A DNA stretch of 64,000 nucleotides, taken from positions 1,116,001 through 1,180,000 of the forward strand of contig NZ_CP147407.1 in the NCBI RefSeq assembly GCF_037201815.1, read 5' to 3'. The DNA comes from Metabacillus sp. FJAT-52054. Its GTDB lineage: Bacteria > Bacillota > Bacilli > Bacillales > Bacillaceae. The notes under the pieces were generated by a model. That model ran no database searches, was not told the DNA's origin, and was given only the letters and a program-made list of their open reading frames with translations. A program made the translations under genes and the position numbers. Shown here in pieces: positions 18,219 to 27,053 of this stretch (positions within the stretch are counted from its first letter, which is position 1; each line of letters starts with the position of its first letter).

Positions 18219-18245
18219 AGCGTTCCCACTTGGGGGCGCTTTTTG
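18219..18245 (+). terminator. Terminator after the YjcZ region
   Basis: AGCGTTCCC pairs with GGGGGCGCT, then five T. Confidence 0.75.
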
Positions 18246-18269
18246 CGTTGCTTAACAAAGTCCGGCAGA

Positions 18270-19196
18270 ACGGATAAATAGGGGATAAAGAGCTGTATCC
18301 CCCGTGCGGACGGCTAAAAAGCAGTCCAAAACGGACAGATAAATCCGGACGGCCAAAAAGAGTGTCAGAACGGCTAAATTAAGAAGAGGAACGGCCAAAT
18401 TCACCGTGCGAACGGCTAAAAAGCAGTCCAGAACGGACAGATAAATCGGGACGGCTAAAAAGAGTGTCAGAACGGCTAAATTAAGAAGAGCAACGGCCAA
18501 ATTCACCGTGCGAACGGCTAAAAAGCAGTCCAAAACGGACAGATAAATCCGGACGGCCAAAAAGAGTATCAGAACGGCTAAATTAAGAAGAGCAACGGCC
18601 AAATTCACCGTGCGAACGGCTAAAAAGCAGTCCAGAACGGACAGATAAATCCGGACGGCTAAAAAGAGTGTCAAAACGGCTAAATTAAGAAGAGGAACGG
18701 CCAAATTCTACGTGCGAACGGCCAAAAAGCAGTCCAGGACGGACAGATAAATCCGGACGGCCAAAAAGAGTATCAGAACGGCTAAATTAAGAAGAGCAAC
18801 GGCCAAATTCACCGTGCGAACGGCTAAAAAGCAGTCCAGAACGGACAGATAAATCCGGACGGCTAAATTAAGAAGAGGAACGGCCAAATTCTACGTGCGA
18901 ACGGCCAAAAAGCAGTCCAGGACGGACAGATAGATCCAGACGGCTAAAAAGAGTGTCAGAACGGCTAAATTAAGAAGGCAACGGACAAATTCCACGTGCA
19001 AACGGCTAAAAAGGAGTCCAGACGGATAGATAAATTTGGACGGCCAAAAAGAGTATCAGGACGGCTAAATTGAGAAAAGGAACGGAAAAATTCTACGTGC
19101 GAACGTCCAAAAAGCAGTCCAGAACGGACAGATAAATCCGGACGGCCGAAAAGAGCGTCAGAATGGCCAAATTAAGAAGAGGAACGGCCAAAATTC
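18270..19196. repeat. 102-bp tandem repeat array made of 21-bp subunits
   Basis: Nine copies of a 102-base unit. The anchor GTGCG recurs at 18304, 18406, 18508, 18610, 18712, 18814, 18895, 18996, 19097 and 19198. Each unit is five ACGG-led blocks of 21, 18, 21, 21 and 21 bases (ACGGCTAAA, ACGGACAGA, ACGGCTAAA, ACGGCTAAA, ACGGCCAAA). The one short copy (81 bases) lacks exactly one 21-base block. Open frames here come only from 102 being a multiple of three. No cas genes or unique spacers. Confidence 0.9.
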
Positions 19197-19208
19197 AATG
19201 CGGAAATA

Positions 19209-19242
19209 CAAAAAAGCCGTCCACCAAGTGGCCGGCTTTTTT
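19209..19242. terminator. Terminator next to the tandem array
   Basis: AAGCCG.CCAC / GTGG.CGGCTT stem with A and T runs on either side; suits the minus-strand gene ending at 19278. Confidence 0.85.
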
Positions 19243-19277
19243 GTGTATAAGTTGATCGGAGCTGCAGATTCCGAGTT

Positions 19278-19457
19278 CTATGTATAAAGAATTTCAATAT
19301 ACGAAGAGATCAGCAGAATCGTAACAAGGACATTAATCATACGAAACACTCTCGTTTGACGGTCTTCAGGAATCTCACGAACTAAACAAAGCCTGTTCGT
19401 TAAAGTGTTGATGTAAAACAGAATGAAGACAGCAAAGAAAATGAACAAGATGATCAC
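19278..19457 (-). CDS. Small membrane protein, unrecognised
   Basis: 59 residues from a GTG preceded by AAAGGGGG; the longer reading frame has no RBS at its ATG. Two hydrophobic helices (IILFIFFAVFILFYI and MINVLVTILLISSYIEIL) flank a short basic loop with LCLVREIPEDRQTRVFR. No family recognised. It lies between the tandem array and yhaJ, with its own terminator. Confidence 0.55.
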   Translation of the reverse strand: MIILFIFFAVFILFYINTLTNRLCLVREIPEDRQTRVFRMINVLVTILLISSYIEILYT

Positions 19458-19555
19458 ATGAGATCCCCCTTTCCTTACTGATACATATAAGATTACCAAA
19501 TATTCGCTGAAAAAGATAGGAAAATGCCGGCACTCGCACGTGTTCTTCCAAAAGA

Positions 19556-19591
19556 AAAGAAGGAACCGTTATTTGCGGGTTTCCTTCTTTA
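19556..19591 (-). terminator. Terminator of yhaJ
   Basis: AGAAGGAA / TTCCTTCT stem with inner CCCGC / CGG pairing and a T-rich run on the minus strand. Confidence 0.8.
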
Positions 19592-19593
19592 TT

Positions 19594-20136
19594 TTACAGC
19601 TTGTTTTCTATTAATATCTCTAATGCATTTCGGTCCTCTTCAACAATGCATGTTCTTGGTGCAGCTATAACTTGTCGGGCGTATATTAAATCCGGAACAC
19701 ACCAGCCGATGTGGAGGGCTGCAGCCAGGCAGAAGTAGTGTACGTATTCCGGCATTAGGATGCTTGCCTGAATACTCGCTGCCGTAAAAATAAGGAATGG
19801 AGAAAGCAGTGTGGCAAGCATTACTTGCTTAGTAATTCGGGCGCATGGCTTGAGCCGTACAATGGGAATCATTGCTGCATATTCCATTTTCATTTTTGGG
19901 ATTTTGCCGCAAATCATTAGTGGAAGCGCATGGAGCAGTTTATGCAAAGGCAATATTAGAAATAAAATTGCTGCCAGGTAAAGTATATGTCCTGCAGCAA
20001 GCTTCCGGCTGGGGTCTACCAGCGATAGAGGAAGGTATAGGACAATAAAAGCCGTAATTGATGCCATTATAAAATATAGAAAGAGACGCTGAAACCCATA
20101 ATCTTTTGATAGGTCGATGGTTTTCCAGCAGTTCAT
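19594..20136 (-). CDS. yhaJ: DUF3267-type membrane protein YhaJ
   Basis: 180-residue protein with about four membrane helices, beginning MNCWKTIDLSKDYGFQR. DUF3267 proteins resemble intramembrane metallopeptidases and often carry HExxH. Here the equivalent position reads HKLLH, with no glutamate, so peptidase activity is doubtful. It lies beside yhaI and scoC in the same order as in B. subtilis. The function is unknown. Confidence 0.75.
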   Translation of the reverse strand: MNCWKTIDLSKDYGFQRLFLYFIMASITAFIVLYLPLSLVDPSRKLAAGHILYLAAILFLILPLHKLLHALPLMICGKIPKMKMEYAAMIPIVRLKPCARITKQVMLATLLSPFLIFTAASIQASILMPEYVHYFCLAAALHIGWCVPDLIYARQVIAAPRTCIVEEDRNALEILIENKL

Positions 20137-20304
20137 ATCCGATCACCGTCCCTTGAAAAATAAATCCTTACCTACTGTACTTCCGGCTGAGATAAAAATC
20201 AATACGTTTGGAGAAATTGAGTGCAATATTATAAGAAAATCTTTTTCTGAGGAAGCTCTTCCGCTAAAATATGAGTATGTAAGAGAGAGAAAGAAGGGGT
20301 TTAC

Positions 20305-20643
20305 GTGGACTCGTTTGAAGAACGGCTGAACCGGATGGAATTTCAGGTTCGTCTTCTTGCCTCATTGATTAAAAAGGATGAGCATCCATTTATGTATATG
20401 GTTATTGAAAAACAGCTGTCTGAAAAGGAACATCAGCAGGTTATGGAATTATGTGATAAATTGGATCGGCTTTACCAAAAACAAAAAGCGCAGGGATTTG
20501 TCCGTTTTGAAGGACTCCTTACGCTTTTTGTTCAAGATTTAAATGAAAAGCTGGAGGTGAAGGAAACCGCTCAAGCCCTTTTCAAACAGGGATTGTTTTC
20601 GCAGTTGATGAGCGATTTCCTGAGTATGTTAAACGATTATTGA
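20305..20643 (+). CDS. yhaI: DUF1878 protein YhaI
   Basis: 112-residue helical soluble protein starting with GTG after AAGAAGGGG. Sequence [19 protein letters not shown], then ... [20 protein letters not shown], matches what I remember of YhaI. Its last 7 bases overlap the end of convergent scoC. No known function; no membrane segment. Confidence 0.75.
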   Translation: MDSFEERLNRMEFQVRLLASLIKKDEHPFMYMVIEKQLSEKEHQQVMELCDKLDRLYQKQKAQGFVRFEGLLTLFVQDLNEKLEVKETAQALFKQGLFSQLMSDFLSMLNDY

Positions 20644-21236
20644 TTAGCAGCAGCTTTAGGCTGCTCCTCTTCCGTAATTTTCTTCAAGCGTCCATTCTCT
20701 TCGCCGAATTCCTTTTCGATATTGCTGAAAGAGCGCTCAAAAATCTCCATAAAGTCATCACCGTAAATGTTTCGGATGATGGCCATCATTTCGATAATCT
20801 CCGGGAATTTCCCATACAGATTCTGCAGAGGCATGGCCCCTTTAAATACGGCATTTCGGGTAGGATCATAATCCTCCATTAGCTGCAGAAGAATTCCCTC
20901 ACCCTTAGGGGTCAGCTCGATGTACGTATTTCTTTTGTCATCCAGCTTTTTGGAGAATTCCAGATAGCCTCTTTCCTCAAGCTTTTTCGAAAAGTTGAAG
21001 GCAGTAGAGACATGCATCACTCCGAACTTAGCAATCTCCGAAATGGATGCTCCTTTCAGGTGGTAAGCAATCCAAAGAATGTGGTGTTCGTTTATGTTCA
21101 AATCATAAGGCTTGATCCATTGCTGCCAGTCTTTCTCGATTGATTTCCACAAGGCTTTGCTTAACTGAGCGATTCTCTGGCTGAAGAGCAATGCCTCTTT
21201 TACCGTGTAATCCTTTTCATTTGTCTTCAAATTCAC
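20637..21236 (-). CDS. scoC: Transition-state regulator ScoC (Hpr), MarR family
   Basis: 199-residue winged-helix repressor of protease, motility and sporulation genes in B. subtilis. The segments [20 protein letters not shown] and [20 protein letters not shown] (recognition helix) are nearly unchanged from the B. subtilis protein. The wing follows at [15 protein letters not shown]. The frame opens at GTG 21236; a TTG at 21230 is also possible as the AGGTGA site is close. Convergent with yhaI, sharing 7 bases. Confidence 0.93.
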   Translation of the reverse strand: MNLKTNEKDYTVKEALLFSQRIAQLSKALWKSIEKDWQQWIKPYDLNINEHHILWIAYHLKGASISEIAKFGVMHVSTAFNFSKKLEERGYLEFSKKLDDKRNTYIELTPKGEGILLQLMEDYDPTRNAVFKGAMPLQNLYGKFPEIIEMMAIIRNIYGDDFMEIFERSFSNIEKEFGEENGRLKKITEEEQPKAAANQ

Positions 21237-21361
21237 TCACCTACTTTTCCGCATTTCTAATATTCTCTATTATCCCAAAAAAGTAAAGATTAATAAAGAT
21301 GTAAATTAACAAAATTTTTAAAAAAATATTTTGAATCCAGTATTGTTATAAAAGAATACGG

Positions 21362-21400
21362 AAAAAAGGTGCTAAACCGACAAAGTTTGAGCACCTTTTT
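21362..21400 (-). terminator. Terminator of yhaH
   Basis: AAAGGTGCT / AGCACCTTT stem with T run on the minus strand. Confidence 0.85.
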
Positions 21401-21431
21401 GTTACATATATTTCTTATATGGAAATATTCA

Positions 21432-21788
21432 TCAATTTTTAATTGTGTCTTCTAATTGTTTAATTTTTTCTTCAATGGCTTCAATTTCTTTTTGAAGATT
21501 CTCACGGTGTGGCTCAATTTCTTCCTGGAATTCTTTTAAAGAGGTTTGAAGTTCTGTAGACACCTCTTTAATAACGTCTGCACTTTCCTTAGCAGCCTGA
21601 ACCACCTGCTCCTTTAGGGCAATGCTTTCTTGTTTTAGCTGATTGATCGTATCCAGCATGCGATCTTTGCTGTCTTTAATTTGTCCTCGTAAATCTCTGC
21701 CGGAAGATGGGGCTGAAAGCAAAGCTGCTGCGCCGCCAGCAACGGTTCCGGCTAGAAGTCCAAGTAGTATGGATTTGGCTTTTGACAT
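21432..21788 (-). CDS. yhaH: YtxH-type protein YhaH
   Basis: 118 residues: an N-terminal hydrophobic glycine-rich segment (ILLGLLAGTVAGGAAALLSA) with the typical SAPSSGRDLRGQIKDSK of YtxH proteins, then a long amphipathic helix rich in Glu, Lys and Gln that should form a coiled coil. General-stress association is known for the family. GGGAGTGATG lies upstream. Sits between scoC and trpP as in B. subtilis. Confidence 0.85.
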   Translation of the reverse strand: MSKAKSILLGLLAGTVAGGAAALLSAPSSGRDLRGQIKDSKDRMLDTINQLKQESIALKEQVVQAAKESADVIKEVSTELQTSLKEFQEEIEPHRENLQKEIEAIEEKIKQLEDTIKN

Positions 21789-21984
21789 TAACTCATCACT
21801 CCCGTTCTCCGTTCTCTTAACACATTCAACATCATCATGAAGAAATCCTTCTTTACATGATACCCGTCATACGGGGACTTAAACGAAAATTCTTTCAAAG
21901 AAGAAGTACAGAATTCACAGCCAGAATCAAACATGTCTCATAGCGCGGATTTTATGGCATATACATAAGCGTAAAAGGAGGAGA

Positions 21985-22179
21985 ATGGGATGTATGCTGG
22001 GGATACTATTCTACTTAATTAGTCTTGTTTTCTTATTGGTTTCTTTGCATTATATGAGACAGGCGCAGCAGGCCGCTTCCTATCCGCCTAAATGGATACT
22101 CAAACAAAGGGCTATGATTATGGCTGGGGGAGCGGGGGTTACGCTGCTGGTTGGGATCATGCTGTCCTTGCTGCATTGA
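21985..22179 (+). CDS. Small two-helix membrane protein
   Basis: 64 residues (or 61 if the ATG at 21994 is used; AAAGGAGGAG lies 3 to 12 bases upstream and does not decide it). Two helices, LGILFYLISLVFLLVSLHYM and AMIMAGGAGVTLLVGIMLSLL, flank a basic loop. No family recognised. It ends at a hairpin shared with convergent trpP. Confidence 0.6.
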   Translation: MGCMLGILFYLISLVFLLVSLHYMRQAQQAASYPPKWILKQRAMIMAGGAGVTLLVGIMLSLLH

Positions 22180-22186
22180 CATAAAG

Positions 22187-22219
22187 AAAGGGACTGGCCG
22201 CAGTGGGTCAGTCCCTTTT
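22187..22219. terminator. Shared terminator of the small membrane gene and trpP
   Basis: AAAGGGACTG / CAGTCCCTTT stem, T-rich on both strands' downstream side. Confidence 0.82.
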
Positions 22220-22222
22220 AAG

Positions 22223-22738
22223 TTAAGCTGAAATTGGCTTTGATCTTTTATGAATGGATGTAACAATCGGGTAAATCAAGCTGATTGCAATCGTATTGAG
22301 TGCTGTGGCTGGAAGAACCACTGTAATAAACAGAGCGGTAAATCCACCAGGAAGCCCAACGATCAGCAGCGCGCTTCCAAGGAAAATAACTCCTGAAAGG
22401 ATTGTTCCGGCTGCAGTAAGGATGGATACTGTTACAAGTTTAGAAGCCAGTTTGCCAGCCACTGTCAGCAGCAGGAAGAATGCCAGTGCTGTAAGGGGCT
22501 TGTCAACGATGTTCGGCAGCTGTCCGCCTGGGAATCCAGTCGTCAAGGCTGATAATATACCCGTTAATACTCCCAATAACAGTGTGTTTTTAAGGGTTGG
22601 AAAAAGGGCAATTCCCAAAAACATCATCGTCAGCATCATGTCCGGCTTCATTCCAAGGAATATAGGCGGAATAATACTGTGCAAAGCAAGGCCAATGGCA
22701 ACAAACAGCGACATTGTAACAAGTTCTCTCGTTTTCAT
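22223..22738 (-). CDS. trpP: Tryptophan transporter TrpP
   Basis: 171-residue membrane protein with about five helices. MKTRELVTMSLFVAIGLALH and GMKPDMMLTMMFLGIALFP are typical of TrpP (YhaG), which brings tryptophan into the cell. It lies between yhaH and serC as in B. subtilis. The leader and RBS hold evenly spaced GAG triplets that look like a TRAP-binding site, so translation is probably repressed when tryptophan is plentiful. Confidence 0.9.
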   Translation of the reverse strand: MKTRELVTMSLFVAIGLALHSIIPPIFLGMKPDMMLTMMFLGIALFPTLKNTLLLGVLTGILSALTTGFPGGQLPNIVDKPLTALAFFLLLTVAGKLASKLVTVSILTAAGTILSGVIFLGSALLIVGLPGGFTALFITVVLPATALNTIAISLIYPIVTSIHKRSKPISA

Positions 22739-22740
22739 AA

Positions 22741-22763
22741 CTCAACTCTCCTCTTCTTGGCTC
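22741..22763 (-). promoter_or_regulatory. Candidate TRAP-binding triplets over the trpP ribosome binding site
   Basis: On the minus strand, GAG, AAG, GAG, GAG, GAG occur at a perfect 5-base period (first bases at 22763, 22758, 22753, 22748, 22743), with the ATG at the next step; a further GAG lies at 22730-22728. TRAP in B. subtilis binds (G/U)AG repeats spaced by two bases over the trpP start. The AGAGGAG RBS is inside the run. Confidence 0.6.
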
Positions 22764-22837
22764 AAAAGTATGCTTTCCAATGGTGAACTATTTTCCCATT
22801 GCAAAAGCGGTTAAATAGATTATAACAGGGGCAGCTC

Positions 22838-23941
22838 TTATTGAAAAGTAAAAGAACGGGCAGAATGATTTTTCCTGTAGCTGTTCATAAATTCGGCCAG
22901 CTTTTCACATGCTTCATAGGGGACTGCATTATAGATGGAGGCGCGGCAGCCTCCGATACTGCGGTGACCGTTCAAACCGATAAATCCATGCTCGGAAGCT
23001 TTTGCAAGAAAATCCTTTTCGAGATCCTGATCAGGGAGGGTAAAGGTTACGTTCATATGGCTCCCGCTTCCATTAAGGGCATGCCCTCTGTAAAAGCCTT
23101 CGCTGCTCTCAATTGAATCATAAAGAAGAGCTGATTTTTCCTTGTTCTTCCTTTCGAGACCTTCGGTGCCGCCTTGTTCCTCTGCCCATTCCAGTACAAG
23201 TCCGAGCATATAAATCGCAAAAGTCGGCGGTGTATTATAAAGAGAATCAGCGGAAGCGTGAGTGTTGTAATCCAGAAATTTAGACAGGCTGTTTGTGCTC
23301 TGGCTTAGCCACTGTTTATTCGCGATGATGACGGTCACTCCAGAAGGACCGAGATTTTTTTGAGCACCGGCGTAGATGAGACCGAACTTGCCTGTATCCA
23401 CTGGACGGGACAGAATATCACTGGACATATCCGCAACAAGAGGAACGTTTGTGTCAGGGAACTCATGCCACTGCGTTCCATAGATGGTGTTGTTGGATGT
23501 AATGTGAAGGTAGGCAAGATCTTTCTCATCACCCCATTCAGAACGGGAAGGAATGGAACGGTACAAACTTTCTTTTGAAGAAGCGATTACTTTTGTCTTG
23601 CCTATCTTTTCGGCTTCCTTTAATGCTTTCTCCGACCATGAACCAGTCAATATGTAGCCCGCGGTTTCATTCTTTTTTAGAAAATTAATCGGAACCATTG
23701 AAAATTGAAGACTTGCTCCCCCTTGGAGGAACAGGATTTCATGTGTATCCGGAACATTCATCAGGTTTTTTAAACGTGCTTTCGCCCCGCTATGGACTGC
23801 ATCATAATGCTTGCCTCTGTGACTCATTTCCATGATCGACATACCGGTGCCCTGGTAATTAACGAATTCCTTTTGTGCTTTTTCCAGTACTGGCAGCGGC
23901 AAGGCAGCAGGACCTGCGCTGAAATTCAAAGCTCTCACCAT
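22838..23941 (-). CDS. serC: Phosphoserine aminotransferase SerC
   Basis: 367-residue PLP enzyme that makes 3-phosphoserine from 3-phosphohydroxypyruvate (serine synthesis) and also serves vitamin B6 synthesis in many bacteria. NFSAGPAALPLPVLEKAQ at the N-terminus, LFLQGGASLQFSM near residue 74, the PLP lysine in GAQKNLGPSGVT near 196 and GLNGHRSIGGCRASIYNAV near the C-terminus are all typical. AGGGGGATATAC precedes the ATG. Confidence 0.96.
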   Translation of the reverse strand: MVRALNFSAGPAALPLPVLEKAQKEFVNYQGTGMSIMEMSHRGKHYDAVHSGAKARLKNLMNVPDTHEILFLQGGASLQFSMVPINFLKKNETAGYILTGSWSEKALKEAEKIGKTKVIASSKESLYRSIPSRSEWGDEKDLAYLHITSNNTIYGTQWHEFPDTNVPLVADMSSDILSRPVDTGKFGLIYAGAQKNLGPSGVTVIIANKQWLSQSTNSLSKFLDYNTHASADSLYNTPPTFAIYMLGLVLEWAEEQGGTEGLERKNKEKSALLYDSIESSEGFYRGHALNGSGSHMNVTFTLPDQDLEKDFLAKASEHGFIGLNGHRSIGGCRASIYNAVPYEACEKLAEFMNSYRKNHSARSFTFQ

Positions 23942-24045
23942 TTGTATATCCCCCTAAAGCGTTAATTGAATAAATTAGTTTTATGGTATCACAAATAACT
24001 GAGAGTTTTGAATATTAATTGTTTTTTGTGCTTTGTGAAGACAGC

Positions 24046-24071
24046 AAAAAACAGCCCAATGAAGAGCTGTT
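24046..24071 (-). terminator. Terminator of hit
   Basis: AACAGC / GCTGTT stem followed by T run on the minus strand. Confidence 0.78.
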
Positions 24072-24082
24072 CTATAAATAAC

Positions 24083-24505
24083 TTATACGTTTATTCCATC
24101 ACGAATTTGTGATGCGATCTCCTGAAGCTTTTCTGGAGTGTAGTCATTCGTATGAGTTTTCCATACTGCCCCAAATCCATCTCCTTTGCCGTAGCGCGGA
24201 AGGATGTGCATATGATAATGAAAGACGGACTGTCCGGCTGCTTCCCCGTTATTGTTAAGCAAATTTAATCCTTCAGGCTGAAATTGCTCTTTAATGGAAC
24301 GAGTGATGGCAGGAATCGCTTCAAAAAAATGACGGGATATTTCAGGAGTCATTTCATAAATGTTTTCTTTATGTACTTTAGGAACAACAAGAGTGTGACC
24401 TTTTGTTACCTGGCTGATATCCAGAAAAGCAAGAACATGCTCATTTTCAAAAACTTTCGCTCCGGGAATTTCCCCGTTAATAATTTTGCAGAAAATACAG
24501 CTCAT
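24083..24505 (-). CDS. hit: HIT-family nucleotide hydrolase Hit
   Basis: 140-residue histidine-triad protein. The triad HYHMH sits near residue 98 in SVFHYHMHILPRYGKGDG, and the N-terminal CIFCKIINGEIP has the zinc cysteines of bacterial HIT proteins. ATG at 24505 follows GGAAGGA at a good distance; a TTG one codon earlier is less likely. Cleaves nucleoside phosphoramidates or similar; exact substrate unknown. Next to ecsA as in B. subtilis, divergently. Confidence 0.93.
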   Translation of the reverse strand: MSCIFCKIINGEIPGAKVFENEHVLAFLDISQVTKGHTLVVPKVHKENIYEMTPEISRHFFEAIPAITRSIKEQFQPEGLNLLNNNGEAAGQSVFHYHMHILPRYGKGDGFGAVWKTHTNDYTPEKLQEIASQIRDGINV

Positions 24506-25094
24506 CAAATCATTCCTTCCATAGGACTTGGTTAGGGGTATTTTATCATAATGGAAAGACAGAGTGAAACTTTAGCGGGATGTTTACCGTATATGGTCAG
24601 AGCAGGGATGCTATAGAAGAGGAAGTACAAAAGGCAAGCAAGGCCGAAGAAATTCTCCGTGTGCAGCTTTTAAAATTTGTGCACAATAGGAAAAGCAGGG
24701 CCAAGCCGATCAGCTAGCCCTGCTTAAGAAGAAGGGAAGGACTCATTTATAACGGTAACATGTCTTCGACAAACACCTCATTTACAGAAGTGACTGGCTT
24801 AAATTCGTTTCAATCAGAAATCTGGCCTTTAACAAACACCTCATTTTTAAGCGATGTGCTCGCGGATAAAATCCATGACTTTCCCTCTGGTGAAGTTTTA
24901 AGCAAATGCGTCTTTGACAAACACCTCATTCGCAAAAGTAAATGAACTTCCTTCTTCCTTAACTAGAATGTGCAGTTATCCTAATGGTTATGCTTGGATT
25001 ATTTTAGCAATTAGATGCGCGGCAGCAAGACATGAGTCGTTCTGTTTTGATATGATGGGAACATAAAGTCTTATATATAGAAAGGAATAACGAG
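24506..25094. other. Hit-ecsA intergenic region with direct repeats
   Basis: The region holds the divergent control regions of hit and ecsABC. A hairpin AGCAGGGC / GCCCTGCT lies at 24694-24724. Three copies of ACAAACACCTCATT start at 24769, 24832 and 24917, spaced 63 and 85 bases. TATGAT near 25050 could be the ecsA -10. Short open frames here lack an RBS; I see no gene. Confidence 0.5.
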
Positions 25095-25844
25095 ATGACA
25101 CTTTTGCATGTAGATGGCGTAACGGGGGGATATACCCGAAACCCAGTTTTAAAGGATGTTTCGTTTACCTTGGAAAAAGGCCAGATCGTCGGACTGATCG
25201 GCTTAAACGGAGCTGGAAAGAGTACAGCAATCAAGCACATAATCGGATTAATGGAGCCGAGAAAAGGCAAGATTTCCATTAATGGGCAGACATTTGATGA
25301 AAATCACGAAACCTATAGGCAGCAATTTACGTTTATCCCTGAAACACCGATTCTTTATGAAGAAATGACGCTGCATGAGCATCTTGAGCTCACGGCGATG
25401 GCATACGGTCTTTCTAAAACGGAATTTGAAGCAAGACTCACGCCGCTAATCAAAGAATTCAGAATGGAAAAAAGGCTGAAATGGTTTCCGGCTCACTTTT
25501 CAAAAGGTATGAAGCAGAAGGTAATGATTATGTGTGCCTTCCTGGTGGAGCCTGAGCTCTATATAATCGACGAACCGTTTGTTGGTCTGGACCCGCTCGC
25601 AATCAATTCATTGCTTGAGCAGATGAACACGGCTAAAAAAAGGGGAGCGGGCATCCTCATGTCCACACATATTTTGGCAACAGCAGAACGATACTGTGAT
25701 GCCTTTATTATTTTACATAACGGAGAAGTCCGTGCAAAAGGGACGCTTAGTGATTTGCAGAGAGAGTTTGGGATGACCGGAGCCAATCTTGATGACTTAT
25801 ACATTCAGCTGACAAAGGAAGAAGAATATGAAGAACGTTCTTGA
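25095..25844 (+). CDS. ecsA: ABC transporter ATPase EcsA
   Basis: 249-residue ATPase of the Ecs system, which in Bacillus affects secretion, competence, protease processing and intramembrane proteolysis. Walker A GLNGAGKST is at 36-44, signature FSKGMKQKV near 136, Walker B LYIIDEPFVGLDP near 155 and the switch region STHILATAERY near 193. AAAGGAATAACG precedes the ATG. It overlaps ecsB by 17 bases. Confidence 0.95.
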   Translation: MTLLHVDGVTGGYTRNPVLKDVSFTLEKGQIVGLIGLNGAGKSTAIKHIIGLMEPRKGKISINGQTFDENHETYRQQFTFIPETPILYEEMTLHEHLELTAMAYGLSKTEFEARLTPLIKEFRMEKRLKWFPAHFSKGMKQKVMIMCAFLVEPELYIIDEPFVGLDPLAINSLLEQMNTAKKRGAGILMSTHILATAERYCDAFIILHNGEVRAKGTLSDLQREFGMTGANLDDLYIQLTKEEEYEERS

Positions 25845-27048
25845 CCTTTGGGGTGCCCGTCTTGAGGAGCACATTAAAGAAATCCGCTCTTATCTAAAAT
25901 ACATGCTGAATGACCATCTGCTCATTGTTATGATATTCCTTCTCGCTGGGGGCGCATTAGGCTACCAATCATGGCTGAAGCAGCTTCCTGATGATTTTCC
26001 TGCCGAGATCATCATCTCGATTGTATTCGGGGCATTGCTAATTTTCTCAAGCGTGAGAACACTGTTTAAGGAAGCAGATCTTGTCTTCCTGCTGCCGCTT
26101 GAAAAGGAAATGGAGAAATATTTAAAGAAGGCAAAGCAGTTCAGTTATTTTCAGTCACTGCTGCCGCTAATCATTGTGTATCTTCTGCTTGGTCCGCTTT
26201 ATCTGGCAGTATCGAATGATGGAATGGTTTATATGTACACAGGGATTTTGCTCCTCATCCTGAATTATGTGAATATGGAATGTGATTGGTATGTTTCTTT
26301 TTCCCAAGAGAATTCGTCCGCTCTATGGGATCGTGCGGTGCGGTTTGCATTGAATACAGTGCTGATGTTTTTTGCGCTCTCTCAGATGCCTGTTTATGCA
26401 TTGATTGTAGCTGTGGTGATTGCTCTGTTTGTGCTCTATTTTAAACGGATTTCAAAAGGGAAAGGTCTGAAATGGGATCGCCTCATCCGTTCTGAAAACC
26501 GTAAGAAGCAATCATTCTACAGGCTTGCCAATCTTTTTACCGATGTGCCGAAGCTGAAAAAAGAGGCGCACAGGAGAGCGTACCTGGATTGGATATTGAA
26601 TACTATTCGCTATGGAAAAGAACATGTCTATATGTACATGTTTGCCAGAGCTTTTATTAGAGGCACCGACTATCTCGGAATCTTTTTCAGGCTGACGGTT
26701 ATATCCGGTCTTATTTTGGGCTTTGTGGAAATGAGTGTAACCGGTGCGGTTCTTCTAACGGCTGGAACGATCTTTTTAACAGGCGTTCAGCTGATTGTAC
26801 TCGTTCGGCATTTTGATATGCTTTCCGTGCCGGACCTATATCCTGTAGCTGAAGAAAGCAAAAGTAAAAGCTTTCTTGCTTTGCTGAGGAATATCCTGTT
26901 TGTTCAGGGGCTGATTCTGGGAGCCGTTCTTTTAATGAAAATGGAATGGATTGAGGGAGCAGCCGCTATTGGTGGGGGCATCGTTTTCGTCTTAATTTTC
27001 GTAAACGCTTATGCAAGGAAACGAATGGATAAGATGTACAGGGGGTAA
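25828..27048 (+). CDS. ecsB: ABC transporter permease EcsB
   Basis: 406-residue integral membrane partner of EcsA with about ten hydrophobic segments in two clusters (around 35-75 and 110-205, then 290-400) separated by a basic loop (KKQSFYRLANLFTDVPKLKKE). The AAAGGAAGAAG RBS is inside the end of ecsA. Same order as in B. subtilis ecsABC. Confidence 0.92.
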   Translation: MKNVLDLWGARLEEHIKEIRSYLKYMLNDHLLIVMIFLLAGGALGYQSWLKQLPDDFPAEIIISIVFGALLIFSSVRTLFKEADLVFLLPLEKEMEKYLKKAKQFSYFQSLLPLIIVYLLLGPLYLAVSNDGMVYMYTGILLLILNYVNMECDWYVSFSQENSSALWDRAVRFALNTVLMFFALSQMPVYALIVAVVIALFVLYFKRISKGKGLKWDRLIRSENRKKQSFYRLANLFTDVPKLKKEAHRRAYLDWILNTIRYGKEHVYMYMFARAFIRGTDYLGIFFRLTVISGLILGFVEMSVTGAVLLTAGTIFLTGVQLIVLVRHFDMLSVPDLYPVAEESKSKSFLALLRNILFVQGLILGAVLLMKMEWIEGAAAIGGGIVFVLIFVNAYARKRMDKMYRG

Positions 27049-27053
27049 CAGCC

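Noticed and set aside
18252..18704. 150-residue minus-strand open frame with LAV and FLAV repeats
   Set aside because: It is the translation of the 102-bp repeat; the length divisible by three keeps it open. No RBS, and the frame breaks where the array changes phase.
18270..19196. CRISPR array
   Set aside because: Repeats follow each other without unique spacers, and no cas genes are nearby.
24760..24945. 61-residue open frame before ecsA
   Set aside because: No RBS and it spans the direct repeats; the TNTSF/FDKHLI repetition is the DNA repeat.
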